A stretch of DNA of 64,000 nucleotides from Pedobacter africanus (GCF_900176535.1 NZ_FWXT01000001.1:2170001-2234000); one strand, 5' to 3'; positions 1 through 9,221 are shown, numbered from the stretch's first letter. Notes: generated by a model from the sequence alone, not told the origin. Program-made: numbers and translations.

Positions 1-1939
1 ATTCGGTAATGCTATGCTCCCTGTCTGACTTTACATACCTGTAGGCTCCGGTAAATGAATATTTAAGCCCGTCAAGGATTTTATATTTTAAGCCCCCCTG
101 AATTTTCAGGTCTATCAATGTAGTTTGTATGCTGTTGTTCTCTAACTCCTGCAGGATGTTAAAAGGCGCATAGTTCTGGGTAAAAAACTCGCGGTTGCCA
201 TTTTGGTCGTAAGGGGTAAGGGTTCTGCTGGCCCTTAATGCATAGTTGAAAGGGTTGATGTCAAAGTCCCTGTCAACCTGCCCTAAAACCTCATTATCTT
301 CCTTGTTCACAGTTCCGGGGCTACGTTGGTCACGAATTGATCCCTGGGTTAAAATTTCGATCTGCAAACGATCGGTGATGTCGAAATTTCCACGCATGTT
401 CCCTGTAAAACGCTTTACGCCGTCGCCTACCGTCCAGCCATTGTCATGCAAAAAGCTGGTTGATGCATAAAACTTGGATTTTGCTGTTCCTGCTGTGATG
501 CTTAAAGAGTGATCCTGCATCAAAGAATTGCGAAAAAGCTGATCAAACCAATCGGTATTGGCATTGGCATAACGGTTCAGGAACTGCAACCTGCTTGGCG
601 CATCATTTCTTAAAGCAAACTGGTCTGTAGCCGGATTGTAATCATACATCAGATCGTACATTTTACGATATACGCCACCATTTGCTGCTTTGGATACATC
701 CGAATGTCTTAGCCAACCTTTGTTTTCCATATCTAAATAAACCTGCATCTGATCGGCAGAGTTCATGATATCGAACTGGTTGTAATTTGGTTTCAGATAC
801 GTGGTAAAGTTTCCTGAATAAGATATGGCAGGCTTGCCTTCTGTATTTCTACCTTTTTTTGTGGTTACTACCACTACCCCGTTCATCGCCCTTGCACCAT
901 ACATCGCAGTAGCAGCAGCATCACGCAGGATCTCAAAACTCTCAATATCATCGGGGTTTAATCCTGCAACTGATGAGCCGATCAATGTGGCAGCATCACC
1001 GCTGGACAGCTGCTCGTTAGAGATGTTAACCAGATCTTCGAGCATGATACCGTCTATTACCCACAGGGGCTTATTGTCGCCATTTAACGAAGAGGCACCA
1101 CGTATACGGATTTTAGGTGCGGCACCAAAAGTACCGGAAACGTTCTGTACAGAAACTCCTGCTACCTGGCCCTCCAGCATCCTGCTGACATCCTGAATAC
1201 CGCTTCTTTGGGCATCTACCGCTTTAAGCTTGGTTGCTGATCCGGTAAAGAGCTTTCTGTTCAGTTCCTGATAACCTGTAACCACCACTTCAGACAGCGC
1301 TTTGGTGTCCTGGCGCAAACGAACATTTACGGTATTCTTGCCGTTGGTAGAAACCTCCTGGGTGGTATATCCGATCATGGTTATGACCAGGATATCCCCA
1401 TCATTAACTGAAATGGAAAACTCTCCATTGCCATTGGTAGAGGTAGATTTTACTGAGCCTTTAACTTTAATTGATACCCCTGGTAAGGGCTGTCCGTCTT
1501 CATCGGCTACAATTTTACCATTAATTGTTCTTTCGGCAACAGCATCCTTTACTTTAACGATGATGTTTTTATCTTCAATAGAGAAAGTAAGACGTTTTAA
1601 GCTGAATACGTTTTTAAGCACCTCAGATAGGTCCTTGCTTTTTACCTGAACGTTCACGGTTCCTGCACGTTCAATAACCTCATTATTGTAAATGAAGTCA
1701 TAACCGGTTTGCCGGCGTATTTCTTTAAATAGTTCTTTTAAACTGGCATCCCGCTTGGAGATACTGACTTTCTGGGCAAAACCGGATGCAGCTGCCTGGA
1801 AGGTCAACGCCAGGATAATAATAGCGGTTAATTTCATCGTCAGAAAGAGCTTTTTTATAGCAATGGCTGTGCTTTCCCGGCATGTACCGGAAAAGAAGCG
1901 CACAATAGCGCGCGTTATTGAATGTGGATAATCATTCAT
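1..1939 (-). CDS. SusC/RagA-type TonB-linked outer-membrane receptor with STN domain (3' end outside window)
   Basis: This is an outer-membrane TonB-dependent transporter for oligosaccharide import; only the N-terminal 646 or so codons are in the window. In order the translation shows an N-terminal hydrophobic export signal ending near SGFAQ, an STN (secretin/TonB short N-terminal) domain, a carboxypeptidase-regulatory-like beta-sandwich, and a plug with the family signature TAMYGARAMNGVVVVTTKKG. The STN domain is the part that contacts a FecR-type anti-sigma factor, and a FecR gene and an ECF sigma gene lie immediately upstream in the same direction, so ligand-induced transcription of this receptor is the expected regulation. 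The start is uncertain: ATG at 1939 gives a long pre-signal extension of a kind common in this family, while ATG at 1837 begins directly with a normal signal peptide. The reading frame is open to the left edge. The identity is firm; the substrate is unknown. Confidence 0.93.
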   Translation of the reverse strand, partial: MNDYPHSITRAIVRFFSGTCRESTAIAIKKLFLTMKLTAIIILALTFQAAASGFAQKVSISKRDASLKELFKEIRRQTGYDFIYNNEVIERAGTVNVQVKSKDLSEVLKNVFSLKRLTFSIEDKNIIVKVKDAVAERTINGKIVADEDGQPLPGVSIKVKGSVKSTSTNGNGEFSISVNDGDILVITMIGYTTQEVSTNGKNTVNVRLRQDTKALSEVVVTGYQELNRKLFTGSATKLKAVDAQRSGIQDVSRMLEGQVAGVSVQNVSGTFGAAPKIRIRGASSLNGDNKPLWVIDGIMLEDLVNISNEQLSSGDAATLIGSSVAGLNPDDIESFEILRDAAATAMYGARAMNGVVVVTTKKGRNTEGKPAISYSGNFTTYLKPNYNQFDIMNSADQMQVYLDMENKGWLRHSDVSKAANGGVYRKMYDLMYDYNPATDQFALRNDAPSRLQFLNRYANANTDWFDQLFRNSLMQDHSLSITAGTAKSKFYASTSFLHDNGWTVGDGVKRFTGNMRGNFDITDRLQIEILTQGSIRDQRSPGTVNKEDNEVLGQVDRDFDINPFNYALRASRTLTPYDQNGNREFFTQNYAPFNILQELENNSIQTTLIDLKIQGGLKYKILDGLKYSFTGAYRYVKSDREHSITE

Positions 1940-2103
1940 ATATTTGAAATGTAGGGTTTAGGTCTTAGTTGATTTCACGATTAAATAAAGGGTAACCCTA
2001 TGGGCCTGTTGTAAGCAGGATTTTTAGCCTTTCCGGACTGCAATCCGGGAAGGTTATTTTAGGCTAACCTTTAGGATGGGCTTAAGTATTTATCTGGTCA
2101 TGG

Positions 2104-3333
2104 TTACCTCCTTTTGCTAGTTTTCACAATAATTTGTTTATCGCCAATCTCGAAATTCACCCCTCCGGCTTCTTCTATCAGTTCCAGTATTTTCGAGACA
2201 TTATTACTTCTTGACACCATTCCGGTGAAATAGATATCAGGTTTAACGCCCTGATATACTACATCTACATTGTACCACCTTCTGATCTGTCTCATTACCT
2301 GGTCTATAGGTGTATTGTCGAACTGGAACAACCCGTTCTTCCAGTCTATGGCTTCGTCAATATCGATATCCCTTAGAATGATCCGGTTGGTGCCTGTTTT
2401 TATCAATGCCTGCTGCCCCGGAGATAAAACCCGGGAATCGTTACCCAGGTCAACACGCACAGAGCCTTCGGCCAGGGAGATCTGCGTTTGCCCCTCGCTG
2501 GCGTACGACATGATATTGAAATGTGTGCCCAATACCCTCACCTCGGCAGCTCCCGCTTTAACTGTAAAAGGATGCTGTTTATCTTTGGCAACCTCAAAAT
2601 AAGCTTCACCTACAACAGTAACATTTCTTTCTGCTCCGGTAAAAACAGAGGGATAAGAAATAGAAGACTCTGCATTTAACCAGACTTTACTCCGGTCTGG
2701 TAAAACCAGCATATATTGCCCCCCGCTTGGGGTAATCAGGGTGTTGATGCGCGGCTCATCTGCAACTCCGGCAGTTGCCGTGGATTGTTCGCTTGCATCA
2801 TAAATTAACATCCCGTCTTTGGTTTTACTGATCTTTGTATTGCCTTCGCTTGCCAGCAAGCCTGTAGCATGCCCGTCCAGTACAATTTCAGTACCGTTTG
2901 CCAGCTTTAGCACAGCCCTGTTGCCACCCGGGGCGATATCCTTTTTTACGCTGGCCGTGGGTAAGCCTGTCTTTTTGCTTTGTGTACCGGGCCATAATAA
3001 GATGCCCAAAGTTAGCACTGCCAATATCGCGGCAGCAGCACCCAGCCAGGTATAAATACTTCTCCTTTTTGTCTGAACATCCGGTACCAGTTTTGCTTTT
3101 AATTTTGAGATAGACTCCGCTTCATCAATATCCTCCAAACGACCTGTACTGGCTGCAAGATCCCATATCTTCTTTACATCCTGAAACTCCTGTTCGTTGG
3201 CTGCCGACAACTGTCTTATCCGGGTTACTTCCGCCAACAAAAGAGGATTTTCCGGATCATTTAAATGCGTTAAAATAGTTTCCTGAAATGTTGAACTTCC
3301 TTCCAATGTATGCTTTCTTTTTTCTGATGACAA
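2104..3333 (-). CDS. FecR-family anti-sigma factor
   Basis: This 409-residue inner-membrane regulator is expected to hold the ECF sigma factor encoded just upstream and release it when the SusC receptor downstream binds its ligand. The N-terminal cytoplasmic part is about 90 residues, followed by one transmembrane helix at about residues 94-114. The periplasmic FecR domain covers about 195-300 and includes the typical stretch VVGEAYFEVAKDKQHPF. The C-terminal DUF4974/secretin-N-like domain lies at about 335-405. It sits between the sigma gene (77-bp gap) and the receptor (164-bp gap), all on the minus strand, which is the standard sigma/FecR/SusC arrangement of Bacteroidota glycan uptake. Length and domain order are normal for the family. 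Assignment is firm; the partner pairing is inferred from gene order. Confidence 0.95.
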   Translation of the reverse strand: MSSEKRKHTLEGSSTFQETILTHLNDPENPLLLAEVTRIRQLSAANEQEFQDVKKIWDLAASTGRLEDIDEAESISKLKAKLVPDVQTKRRSIYTWLGAAAAILAVLTLGILLWPGTQSKKTGLPTASVKKDIAPGGNRAVLKLANGTEIVLDGHATGLLASEGNTKISKTKDGMLIYDASEQSTATAGVADEPRINTLITPSGGQYMLVLPDRSKVWLNAESSISYPSVFTGAERNVTVVGEAYFEVAKDKQHPFTVKAGAAEVRVLGTHFNIMSYASEGQTQISLAEGSVRVDLGNDSRVLSPGQQALIKTGTNRIILRDIDIDEAIDWKNGLFQFDNTPIDQVMRQIRRWYNVDVVYQGVKPDIYFTGMVSRSNNVSKILELIEEAGGVNFEIGDKQIIVKTSKRR

Positions 3334-3410
3334 ATAGCAGACAAAAAACCCCTAGTCATTTTCAAAAAAAAACACAATTATTTAATATTAAATTATCGCT
3401 GGCTTAAGCG

Positions 3411-4031
3411 TTAGCACAGAAAGGTGCCCAGAATAGACAAATACTTTACTTTGGTCATCGGCGTGGCGCCTTTAGCCTGGTGTAGAATACGATCTCTCAA
3501 AACCTTAAGTGCATGCCCCATATGGTTCTCTACCGTCTTTTCTGAGATGCCCAGCTGCAAAGCAATAGCTTTATACTTTATGCCCTCCAGCCTGCTGAGC
3601 TTAAAGACTTCCCGGCATTTTTCGGGCAGCAGTTCGATTTCCCGATACAACAAAACAATCAGTTCATTCTGCTCATCCATCCTATCTAAATCTTCCTCGC
3701 TCAGGCTTTCTGCAATTTTCAGATGGTGTTTTTCAAGACTCCGCTCCCTGTTGACATGGTTTATGGAAGCATTGATCACACTTCTGTACAGGTAAGATTT
3801 AATTGAGGATATATCTGTGAGCAACTGTTTATCCTCCCATATTCTTAAAAAGATATTCTGTACGATCTCTTCTGCAACGGGAATTTCGCGCACGTATTTA
3901 TCAGAGACCAGGATCAGTTTCTTAAAATTATCAATATAAAATCCTGTAAATGCTTCGGTATCCCTTTGTTCTATCAGCAGCAACAGATCCTGGCCGGTTA
4001 TTATTGAGTCTGATTTTTTAGGGATCCCCAT
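3411..4031 (-). CDS. ECF RNA polymerase sigma factor (sigma-70 family)
   Basis: This 206-residue extracytoplasmic-function sigma factor probably directs transcription of the downstream SusC-type receptor and its partners. Region 2 is seen at about residues 25-90, including IVQNIFLRIWEDKQL, and region 4 at about 130-185, including LPEKCREVFKLSRLEG and the helix-turn-helix KAIALQLGISEKTVENHMG. It lies directly upstream of the FecR anti-sigma gene in the same direction. The C-terminal tail after residue 185 is slightly longer than the family usually shows and is not obviously functional. I saw no convincing promoter of its own in the 160 bp upstream. Confidence 0.94.
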   Translation of the reverse strand: MGIPKKSDSIITGQDLLLLIEQRDTEAFTGFYIDNFKKLILVSDKYVREIPVAEEIVQNIFLRIWEDKQLLTDISSIKSYLYRSVINASINHVNRERSLEKHHLKIAESLSEEDLDRMDEQNELIVLLYREIELLPEKCREVFKLSRLEGIKYKAIALQLGISEKTVENHMGHALKVLRDRILHQAKGATPMTKVKYLSILGTFLC

Positions 4032-4193
4032 ATCTGGTAAATACTAGAATAGTTAAGAGGTTAAATACTAAAGCCTAAAATACGACTTATAGCACAAAAA
4101 CTCAATTCTCAGGAATAAAAAAGCAGAAACGTTACAGGGACTTTTAAAAAATTATTTGAATTAAAAAAAGGATGGCACCAAAAGAAATTATCT

Positions 4194-4730
4194 TTAGTAA
4201 ATGTAATAAGGTGAAATCATCAGGTACACAATTACTCCGGTAACCGCTACATACAGCCAAAGCGGGTATGTAATCTTCGCTATCTTTTTATGCCTGTCAA
4301 AGCGTTCGGCCAATGCTCTGACATAGGTAATCAGTACCAGGGGTATTATCGCTACAGACAGCAGGATATGCGTTAACAGTATAAAGTAATAAACGTATTT
4401 AATAGTCCCTTCACCACCGAATTTGGTTGAGGGTGTGGTCATGTGATAGGCAATATACATCAACAGGAACAACAGTGAGCAGCCGATGGCACATTTCATT
4501 AAGTTCTCGTGCAGCTTACGCTTCCCATTTTTAACCGCCATTACGGCTATTACCAGTAAAACTGCTGTGATGCCATTTATAGTGGCATAAATAGGGGGTA
4601 AAAAAGGCAGTGGTGTAGCATTTGGTATCTTAACAACAAACAATACCGCTACAGCCAGTGGTATTACGATAGAGAGCAGAATAATCCATTTGTTGTATTT
4701 TTTCTCGATTGCGCTACTATTCGTTGTCAT
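4194..4730 (-). CDS. DUF420 family membrane protein
   Basis: This 178-residue integral membrane protein has about five hydrophobic helices and belongs by its pattern to the DUF420 (YozB-like) family. Typical family features are the histidines inside the membrane segments (AYHMTTPST, LTHILLSVAIIPL) and a final helix ending in Tyr-rich ISPYYIY. DUF420 genes are commonly found at the end of heme-copper oxidase operons and a role in oxidase assembly has been proposed for relatives. Here it is the last gene of the respiratory cluster, 12 bp after the SCO-like gene. The exact role is inferred from context only. The 160 bp downstream hold no clear hairpin. Confidence 0.85.
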   Translation of the reverse strand: MTTNSSAIEKKYNKWIILLSIVIPLAVAVLFVVKIPNATPLPFLPPIYATINGITAVLLVIAVMAVKNGKRKLHENLMKCAIGCSLLFLLMYIAYHMTTPSTKFGGEGTIKYVYYFILLTHILLSVAIIPLVLITYVRALAERFDRHKKIAKITYPLWLYVAVTGVIVYLMISPYYIY

Positions 4731-4742
4731 AATTCTTACAGC

Positions 4743-5450
4743 TTATCTTCCGTCGTTGTTGTTTCTTAATTCTTCTGCGATCAAGACCTTGATCTCATCG
4801 TCCAGCTTAGTGAGCGCCTCCTGATTGGTGGCTTCATAGTAGCCCCGTATCCTATGCTGATAGTCCAGCAGCACAAACAAATTGCTGTATGTAAATTTTG
4901 GTTCCCCGTTCAGTATCTCTTTATGGGCATCTACAGATAGCTCTTTATTGATCAGGTTATAGACCATAGCACTATCTCCTGTAAGCAGGTTCCATTTATC
5001 TGCCTGTGCAGAAACACCTTTCGCGTATTTGGCCAGGGCCTCCTGTGTATCCCTTGCAGGATCGATGCTTAGACTGGCAAAACGTACAACCTCATTTTTA
5101 TGATACGCATGCTCCAAAGCTTTCATTGCCCGGTTAGCAAAATTAACTGCATCGGTATTTCCGGTGGTATAAAACAAGTTTAGGACTAAAATCTTGCCGC
5201 TATAAGTTTTGGCTGTTACGGTGTCCCCTTCCTGGTTAAGCAGCTTAAAGTTGTCTACTTTATGGTAAATGGTATCGGGGACCTGCTTACCCCTTACAGA
5301 ATGAAAAGTTGAAGCTACTACTTTAGAACCAAAAATTGGCAGTGGTTTATAGCGGTTCTTCCCCTTCTCGACCAGTAAATTATACAAAAATCCTGGTACC
5401 GCTAAAATGGTGACCAGGATTAAAACTTTTTTTATTGAAGCTGCCTTCAT
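4743..5450 (-). CDS. SCO1/SenC-like thioredoxin-fold protein lacking copper ligands
   Basis: This 235-residue protein is membrane-anchored by an N-terminal helix (residues 8-24) and keeps a thioredoxin-like SCO fold: the DNFKLLNQEGDTVT strand, the LVLNLFYTT strand, SLSIDPARDT, and the IRGYY turn near the end. SCO proteins normally insert copper into the CuA centre of oxidase subunit II using a C-x3-C pair and a distal His. In this sequence the position of the Cys pair reads FYTTGNTDAVNF, the whole protein contains no cysteine, and the His position reads FTYSNLFVLLD. It therefore probably cannot bind copper the usual way. Position in the oxidase operon, overlapping the subunit IV gene by one base, supports an oxidase-linked role. 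See the matching finding. Confidence 0.82.
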   Translation of the reverse strand: MKAASIKKVLILVTILAVPGFLYNLLVEKGKNRYKPLPIFGSKVVASTFHSVRGKQVPDTIYHKVDNFKLLNQEGDTVTAKTYSGKILVLNLFYTTGNTDAVNFANRAMKALEHAYHKNEVVRFASLSIDPARDTQEALAKYAKGVSAQADKWNLLTGDSAMVYNLINKELSVDAHKEILNGEPKFTYSNLFVLLDYQHRIRGYYEATNQEALTKLDDEIKVLIAEELRNNNDGR

Positions 5451-5809
5451 TAAACCAATGGCATATGAATATGCAAATAGCCTCCCTCAATAAGCATCAG
5501 TACTATAAAGTAAAGAATAAAGATAAAAACTACCGATACACAAAGTTGCAGTCCAACTTTTTCATATTTAAGGTGCATAAAATAGGCAACAATGTAAAAC
5601 GCTTTCATTAACGTTAAAGCAATGTATACGTAATTGCCAACGTGTTGCGACATGTGTTTGCCAGGAATGGCCCACAATGCAATGATGAACTCAATTACCG
5701 TAATGGCCAGCAGGATACCAAACACCTGCCAGATTTTCTTTTTGTCTAAACCGGCATGCTCGCCATGTGCATGTTCTCCGTGAGCGTGATCTGTATGTAA
5801 TTCTGACAT
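5450..5809 (-). CDS. Cytochrome c oxidase subunit IV (prokaryotic, COX4_pro-like)
   Basis: This 119-residue small membrane subunit has a His/Asp/Glu-rich N-terminus (TDHAHGEHAHGEHAG) followed by three hydrophobic helices at about residues 30-50, 60-80 and 88-110. This is the layout of bacterial cytochrome c oxidase subunit IV. It lies between the main subunit III gene (19 bp upstream) and the SCO-like gene (one base of overlap), so translation is probably coupled. The histidine cluster could bind metal but similar tails are common in the family. The assignment rests on length, helix number and gene order. Confidence 0.85.
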   Translation of the reverse strand: MSELHTDHAHGEHAHGEHAGLDKKKIWQVFGILLAITVIEFIIALWAIPGKHMSQHVGNYVYIALTLMKAFYIVAYFMHLKYEKVGLQLCVSVVFIFILYFIVLMLIEGGYLHIHMPLV

Positions 5810-5828
5810 AATATCTTATTGAGAAAAA

Positions 5829-6536
5829 TTAAACTAAATAGAAGAAGGTAAATACGAATACCCAAACAAGGTCTACAAAGTGCCAGTATAAACCAACCTT
5901 TTCGATCATCAGGTAGTGTCCGCGTTTTTCAAAAGTGCCATTAATGGTCATGCATAAAATGATGATGTTAATGATCACACCACTGAATACGTGGAAGCCG
6001 TGGAAACCGGTTATGGTAAAGAACAGGTTAGAAAACTGCAATGCAGATACTGTTGATACCTCTCCGGTAAACAAATGGTGTAAAGTTTCCATTGGTGGAA
6101 TTTTACCCCAGCCAAAGCCTTCGTGGAAAAGGTGTGTCCACTCTGCTGCCTGACAGCCAAGGAACATAAAACCTCCTATAATCGTTGCAATCATCCACCA
6201 GATCACTTCTTTTTTAGATCTTCTGTGGCCAGCCTCAACAGCCAATACCATAGTTACAGAGCTCATGATCAGGATAAAGGTCATGATACCCACAAAAACC
6301 AGTGGATAACCGCCATCCGCTAAGCCTGGTACAGATTGGAAAACCAAATCCGGATCTGGCCAGGTGAATTTACTAAAGCGCTGCGCACCATAATAAACCA
6401 ATAATGAAGAAAATGTGAATGCATCAGAAACCAAGAAAAACCACATCATTATTTTGCCGTACTCTACAGACCACGGCGAGCGGCCTCCGCTCCATGGAGT
6501 GGTTTTTACCTGATCTAATTGTGATAATGAACTCAT
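5829..6536 (-). CDS. ctaE: Cytochrome c oxidase subunit III
   Basis: This 235-residue subunit III of the aa3-type heme-copper oxidase is seen from its five or more hydrophobic helices and the conserved stretches GKIMMWFFLVSDAFTFSS, GCQAAEWTHLF, TGFHGFHVFSGV and the C-terminal YWHFVDLVWVFVF. The glutamate-containing helices and the GFHGxHV motif are hallmarks of the family. It is encoded 30 bp after a shorter subunit III-like gene, giving two tandem subunit III-type proteins, an arrangement found in Bacteroidota oxidase clusters. It has no catalytic metal; it stabilises subunit I. The function is firm, while the symbol is by homology. Confidence 0.92.
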   Translation of the reverse strand: MSSLSQLDQVKTTPWSGGRSPWSVEYGKIMMWFFLVSDAFTFSSLLVYYGAQRFSKFTWPDPDLVFQSVPGLADGGYPLVFVGIMTFILIMSSVTMVLAVEAGHRRSKKEVIWWMIATIIGGFMFLGCQAAEWTHLFHEGFGWGKIPPMETLHHLFTGEVSTVSALQFSNLFFTITGFHGFHVFSGVIINIIILCMTINGTFEKRGHYLMIEKVGLYWHFVDLVWVFVFTFFYLV

Positions 6537-6566
6537 TTTGTAAATAGTAATAGTTTGTTAAAAATT

Positions 6567-7157
6567 CTAACTGTTCAAAAGTAAAAAAACATACAGATAT
6601 ATCCATAATATATCTATAAAATGCCAAAATATAGAGGCGATTTCCATCCGGAATTTGCGCTTCTCTACAGACATTTCTTTATAAGCCCCAAACAGGGCAT
6701 TCAATACCATACATAAGCCCGCAAAGATGTGCAGCAGGTGCATGCCGGATACAATATAAATCATTGAAATAGCGGCATTATTGTTTACCATGGCAGCACC
6801 TGTATGGAACAAAGCGCTCCAGGCATCAAACTGCAGGTAACCAAAAACACAGCCCAATACAAATGTTGCCATCAGCAATAATTTCTGGGCACTCAAATTG
6901 CCTGCTTTCAAGGCTCTGGAAGCCATAAAAAGACAGATGCTGCTTAAAATCAATACAGCAGTACTGTACATAAATACCTCAGGGAGTACCAAGCCATGCC
7001 CCTTACCTTTTGATGCGGCAAAAACTATATAATAACTTGTAAAGCCACCAAACATAATGGTTGATGAAACCACAAACAACCAAATGACGAATTTCTTTGG
7101 CTTCGCATTAAAGCCCTCATCCATCTTCAAATCCTGTTCTTTTAATGTGTGTACCAT
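6567..7157 (-). CDS. Cytochrome c oxidase subunit III-like protein (second copy)
   Basis: This 196-residue membrane protein has five hydrophobic helices and subunit III motifs in degenerate form: FVVSSTIMFGGFTSYYIVF, GYLQFDAWSALF, IVSGMHLLHIFAGL and the ending SIFWHFIDILWIYLYV. It is shorter and more divergent than the canonical subunit III encoded next to it. Both are co-transcribed with heme O synthase immediately upstream (2-bp gap). The tandem pair probably forms part of one oxidase, replacing the seven-helix single subunit III of proteobacteria, but whether both sit in the same complex cannot be told from sequence. Confidence 0.88.
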   Translation of the reverse strand: MVHTLKEQDLKMDEGFNAKPKKFVIWLFVVSSTIMFGGFTSYYIVFAASKGKGHGLVLPEVFMYSTAVLILSSICLFMASRALKAGNLSAQKLLLMATFVLGCVFGYLQFDAWSALFHTGAAMVNNNAAISMIYIVSGMHLLHIFAGLCMVLNALFGAYKEMSVEKRKFRMEIASIFWHFIDILWIYLYVFLLLNS

Positions 7158-7159
7158 TT

Positions 7160-8062
7160 TTATTTAACTATAAAATCGAATAATAAAACCAACTGCACCA
7201 GGGGCAGGTAAAAGAAGGAGCAAAACATGACCTTCCTTGCACTCGCCAGGTCCATTTTTACCCATAATTTAAATCCGAGCCATGCAAAAACCAGACTGGC
7301 CAGCAACGAAACCCCTCCAACATAATAGCCGCCAAAACCGTAAAATGTTGGTAATAAGCTTACGGGTATCAATACGAGTGTACTTAAGAAAGTCATAAAA
7401 GCACTTATCTTATCTCTTTTTGTTGTAGGCAATAGCCGGAACCCAGCCTTACTGTAGTCCTCATCCAGAACCCAGGCAATAGCCCAGAAATGCGGAAACT
7501 GCCATACAAACTGGACCAGGAATAAAATAACCGCTATGGTATAATCCATAGGGACAAAGTGAGTAGCCTTGCCAAAGGCTGCCAGATAGCCTAGCAATGG
7601 CGGCAATGCCCCAGGGATTGCTCCCACAAAAACCGCAATTGGCGATTTCCGTTTTAAAGGTGTATAGGCAAAGGCGTATAAAAGGATAGAGAATACTGAT
7701 AAAATTCCTGTTTCCAGGTTGAGTTTGCCCAATAACCAGGTGCCCAGCATGCCCATGATGAGACCCAAAACCAGTCCTTGCCCTGTAGTCATTCTACCGG
7801 CAGGCATTGGCCTGTCCTTGGTACGGGTCATCAGTTTATCCAGGTCTTTTTCTATAATCTCATTAAAGCAGTTTGCTGCGCTTGTAACTAAAAATCCGCC
7901 GGCAACCAGGATCAGCCAGTTCATCCAGTTGATCCCCTCCAGCTCGCCGCGGTAAATCTGCGCCCTCTGTCCGATCAGGAAAGTGATTGAAGCAGAGAAC
8001 ACCACCAGAAAGGTGAGCCTGAATTTGATGAGTTTAGAGAAATCAGCAAAAAAATGTTTCAA
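7160..8062 (-). CDS. ctaB: Protoheme IX farnesyltransferase (heme O synthase)
   Basis: This 300-residue inner-membrane prenyltransferase adds a farnesyl group to heme B to form heme O, the precursor of heme A for the oxidase encoded in this cluster. The first aspartate-rich motif is clear at about residues 65-85 (NCFNEIIEKDLDKLMTRT), followed by the RPMPAGR signature. Further conserved segments are YTPLKRKSPIAVFVGAIPGA and a WQFPHFWAIAW helix followed by DEDY. About nine hydrophobic helices fit the family. It is flanked by heme A synthase (12 bp upstream) and the second subunit III, so the two heme-modifying steps and the structural genes are made together. Confidence 0.95.
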   Translation of the reverse strand: MKHFFADFSKLIKFRLTFLVVFSASITFLIGQRAQIYRGELEGINWMNWLILVAGGFLVTSAANCFNEIIEKDLDKLMTRTKDRPMPAGRMTTGQGLVLGLIMGMLGTWLLGKLNLETGILSVFSILLYAFAYTPLKRKSPIAVFVGAIPGALPPLLGYLAAFGKATHFVPMDYTIAVILFLVQFVWQFPHFWAIAWVLDEDYSKAGFRLLPTTKRDKISAFMTFLSTLVLIPVSLLPTFYGFGGYYVGGVSLLASLVFAWLGFKLWVKMDLASARKVMFCSFFYLPLVQLVLLFDFIVK

Positions 8063-8073
8063 TTTATATATAA

Positions 8074-9138
8074 TTAATCTCTTTGATTGTATGTACTTGT
8101 TCCATAAACCAGTAAATACAAATAATACTGTAAACTAAATAAAAGCGTTGAAAATAAAATGTGCATCGCCTGGGCATAAGGCGGAAGCGCTAAGTTGGAT
8201 AACAATAATCCGGTAACAATCTGAATGATCAGCACAATACCTATTGAACTGCCTACCCTTAATGCAGTTGCCTTGCCACTAAACTTGTCTTTCACAATTT
8301 TATAAACGACAATGTTCAGGATCAGTACCAGCATCGCCAGGTCCCTGTGGTAAGAAAATATATTGCCGACTTTAGCAACCCAGGTACTCCTTCCGTTGTA
8401 CAGCATCTGCTTGGAAATGGCATCAATGGCTTCCCGCACTTCTGTTCCCAATACAATTTGTATAATACTCAGCACTATAGACAATAAGATTAAAGCCTTA
8501 AGCCAAACCAATTTGCCCATAATCACAGTTTCCTGTTTATGCAGCTGCTGTGCATAGTTATAGGTATATACCAGGATCCCCAATATCACCAGGGCCAGCA
8601 ACATATGTACCGTCACTATCCAGGGCATCAGATTGGTAGAAACCACAATGGAACCCAGCCAGGCCTGAAAGCCTACCACTACCAGGTTCAACAGGCTCAA
8701 TACAATAATTCTTTTTGCTTTGCCTTTATAGGTGAATGAAAATACGACAAGCCCGAGTAAAAGGAAGCCGGTTGTTGCCCCCATTAACCTGTTGATATAC
8801 TCTGTCCAGGTTTTTGCCGCATTAAAAGTTTCCGGAACAAGGATAGACTCATCATGTCTGATGCTGTCTGCAAGATGTCCCTTGCCCATTTTATCGAGTG
8901 TTTTTGCAAAACGCTCATTTTTTGCCACACGTTCGGCTACATATTTCTCCTTATAATCTGGAGGAAGCTGTGTAACTGAAGTTGGGGGTATATATTGATC
9001 AAAACACTTAGGCCAATCCGGGCAGCCCATACCAGAACCCGTACTACGTACTATCCCACCAGCTAAAATAAGCAGTAGGGTAACTACAATAGTGATAAGG
9101 TTTAGCCTGATAAATCTCGTTTCAGATTTAGGAACCAT
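8074..9138 (-). CDS. ctaA: Heme A synthase (COX15/CtaA family)
   Basis: This 354-residue membrane enzyme oxidises the C8 methyl of heme O to a formyl group, giving heme A. The N-terminal signature GGIVRSTGSGMGCPDWPKCF follows the first helix, as in the family. Conserved histidines occur in helices such as IVTVHMLLALVILG, YHRDLAMLVLI and QAMHILFSTLLF, and the sequence shows about eight hydrophobic helices. A soluble loop at about residues 50-110 is longer than in Bacillus CtaA and resembles other Bacteroidota members. It is the first gene after the strong terminator that follows oxidase subunit I, so it probably starts its own transcript or depends on readthrough. Confidence 0.94.
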   Translation of the reverse strand: MVPKSETRFIRLNLITIVVTLLLILAGGIVRSTGSGMGCPDWPKCFDQYIPPTSVTQLPPDYKEKYVAERVAKNERFAKTLDKMGKGHLADSIRHDESILVPETFNAAKTWTEYINRLMGATTGFLLLGLVVFSFTYKGKAKRIIVLSLLNLVVVGFQAWLGSIVVSTNLMPWIVTVHMLLALVILGILVYTYNYAQQLHKQETVIMGKLVWLKALILLSIVLSIIQIVLGTEVREAIDAISKQMLYNGRSTWVAKVGNIFSYHRDLAMLVLILNIVVYKIVKDKFSGKATALRVGSSIGIVLIIQIVTGLLLSNLALPPYAQAMHILFSTLLFSLQYYLYLLVYGTSTYNQRD

Positions 9139-9160
9139 GGTATGTGTCAGATTAAAAAAA

Positions 9161-9204
9161 ATGAGGTATCTGATGTAAGTATTTACCTACTGCAGATACC
9201 TCAT
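9161..9204 (-). terminator. Rho-independent terminator after oxidase subunit I
   Basis: A perfect 12-bp inverted repeat (arms 9161-9172 and 9193-9204) lies 17 bases after the stop of subunit I. On the minus strand the stem is followed at once by a run of eight T (plus-strand A run 9153-9160). This is a textbook intrinsic terminator. It separates the subunit II/I genes from the heme A synthase gene only about 20 bases further on. Confidence 0.88.
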
Positions 9205-9221
9205 AGTATTAGATATATGTA

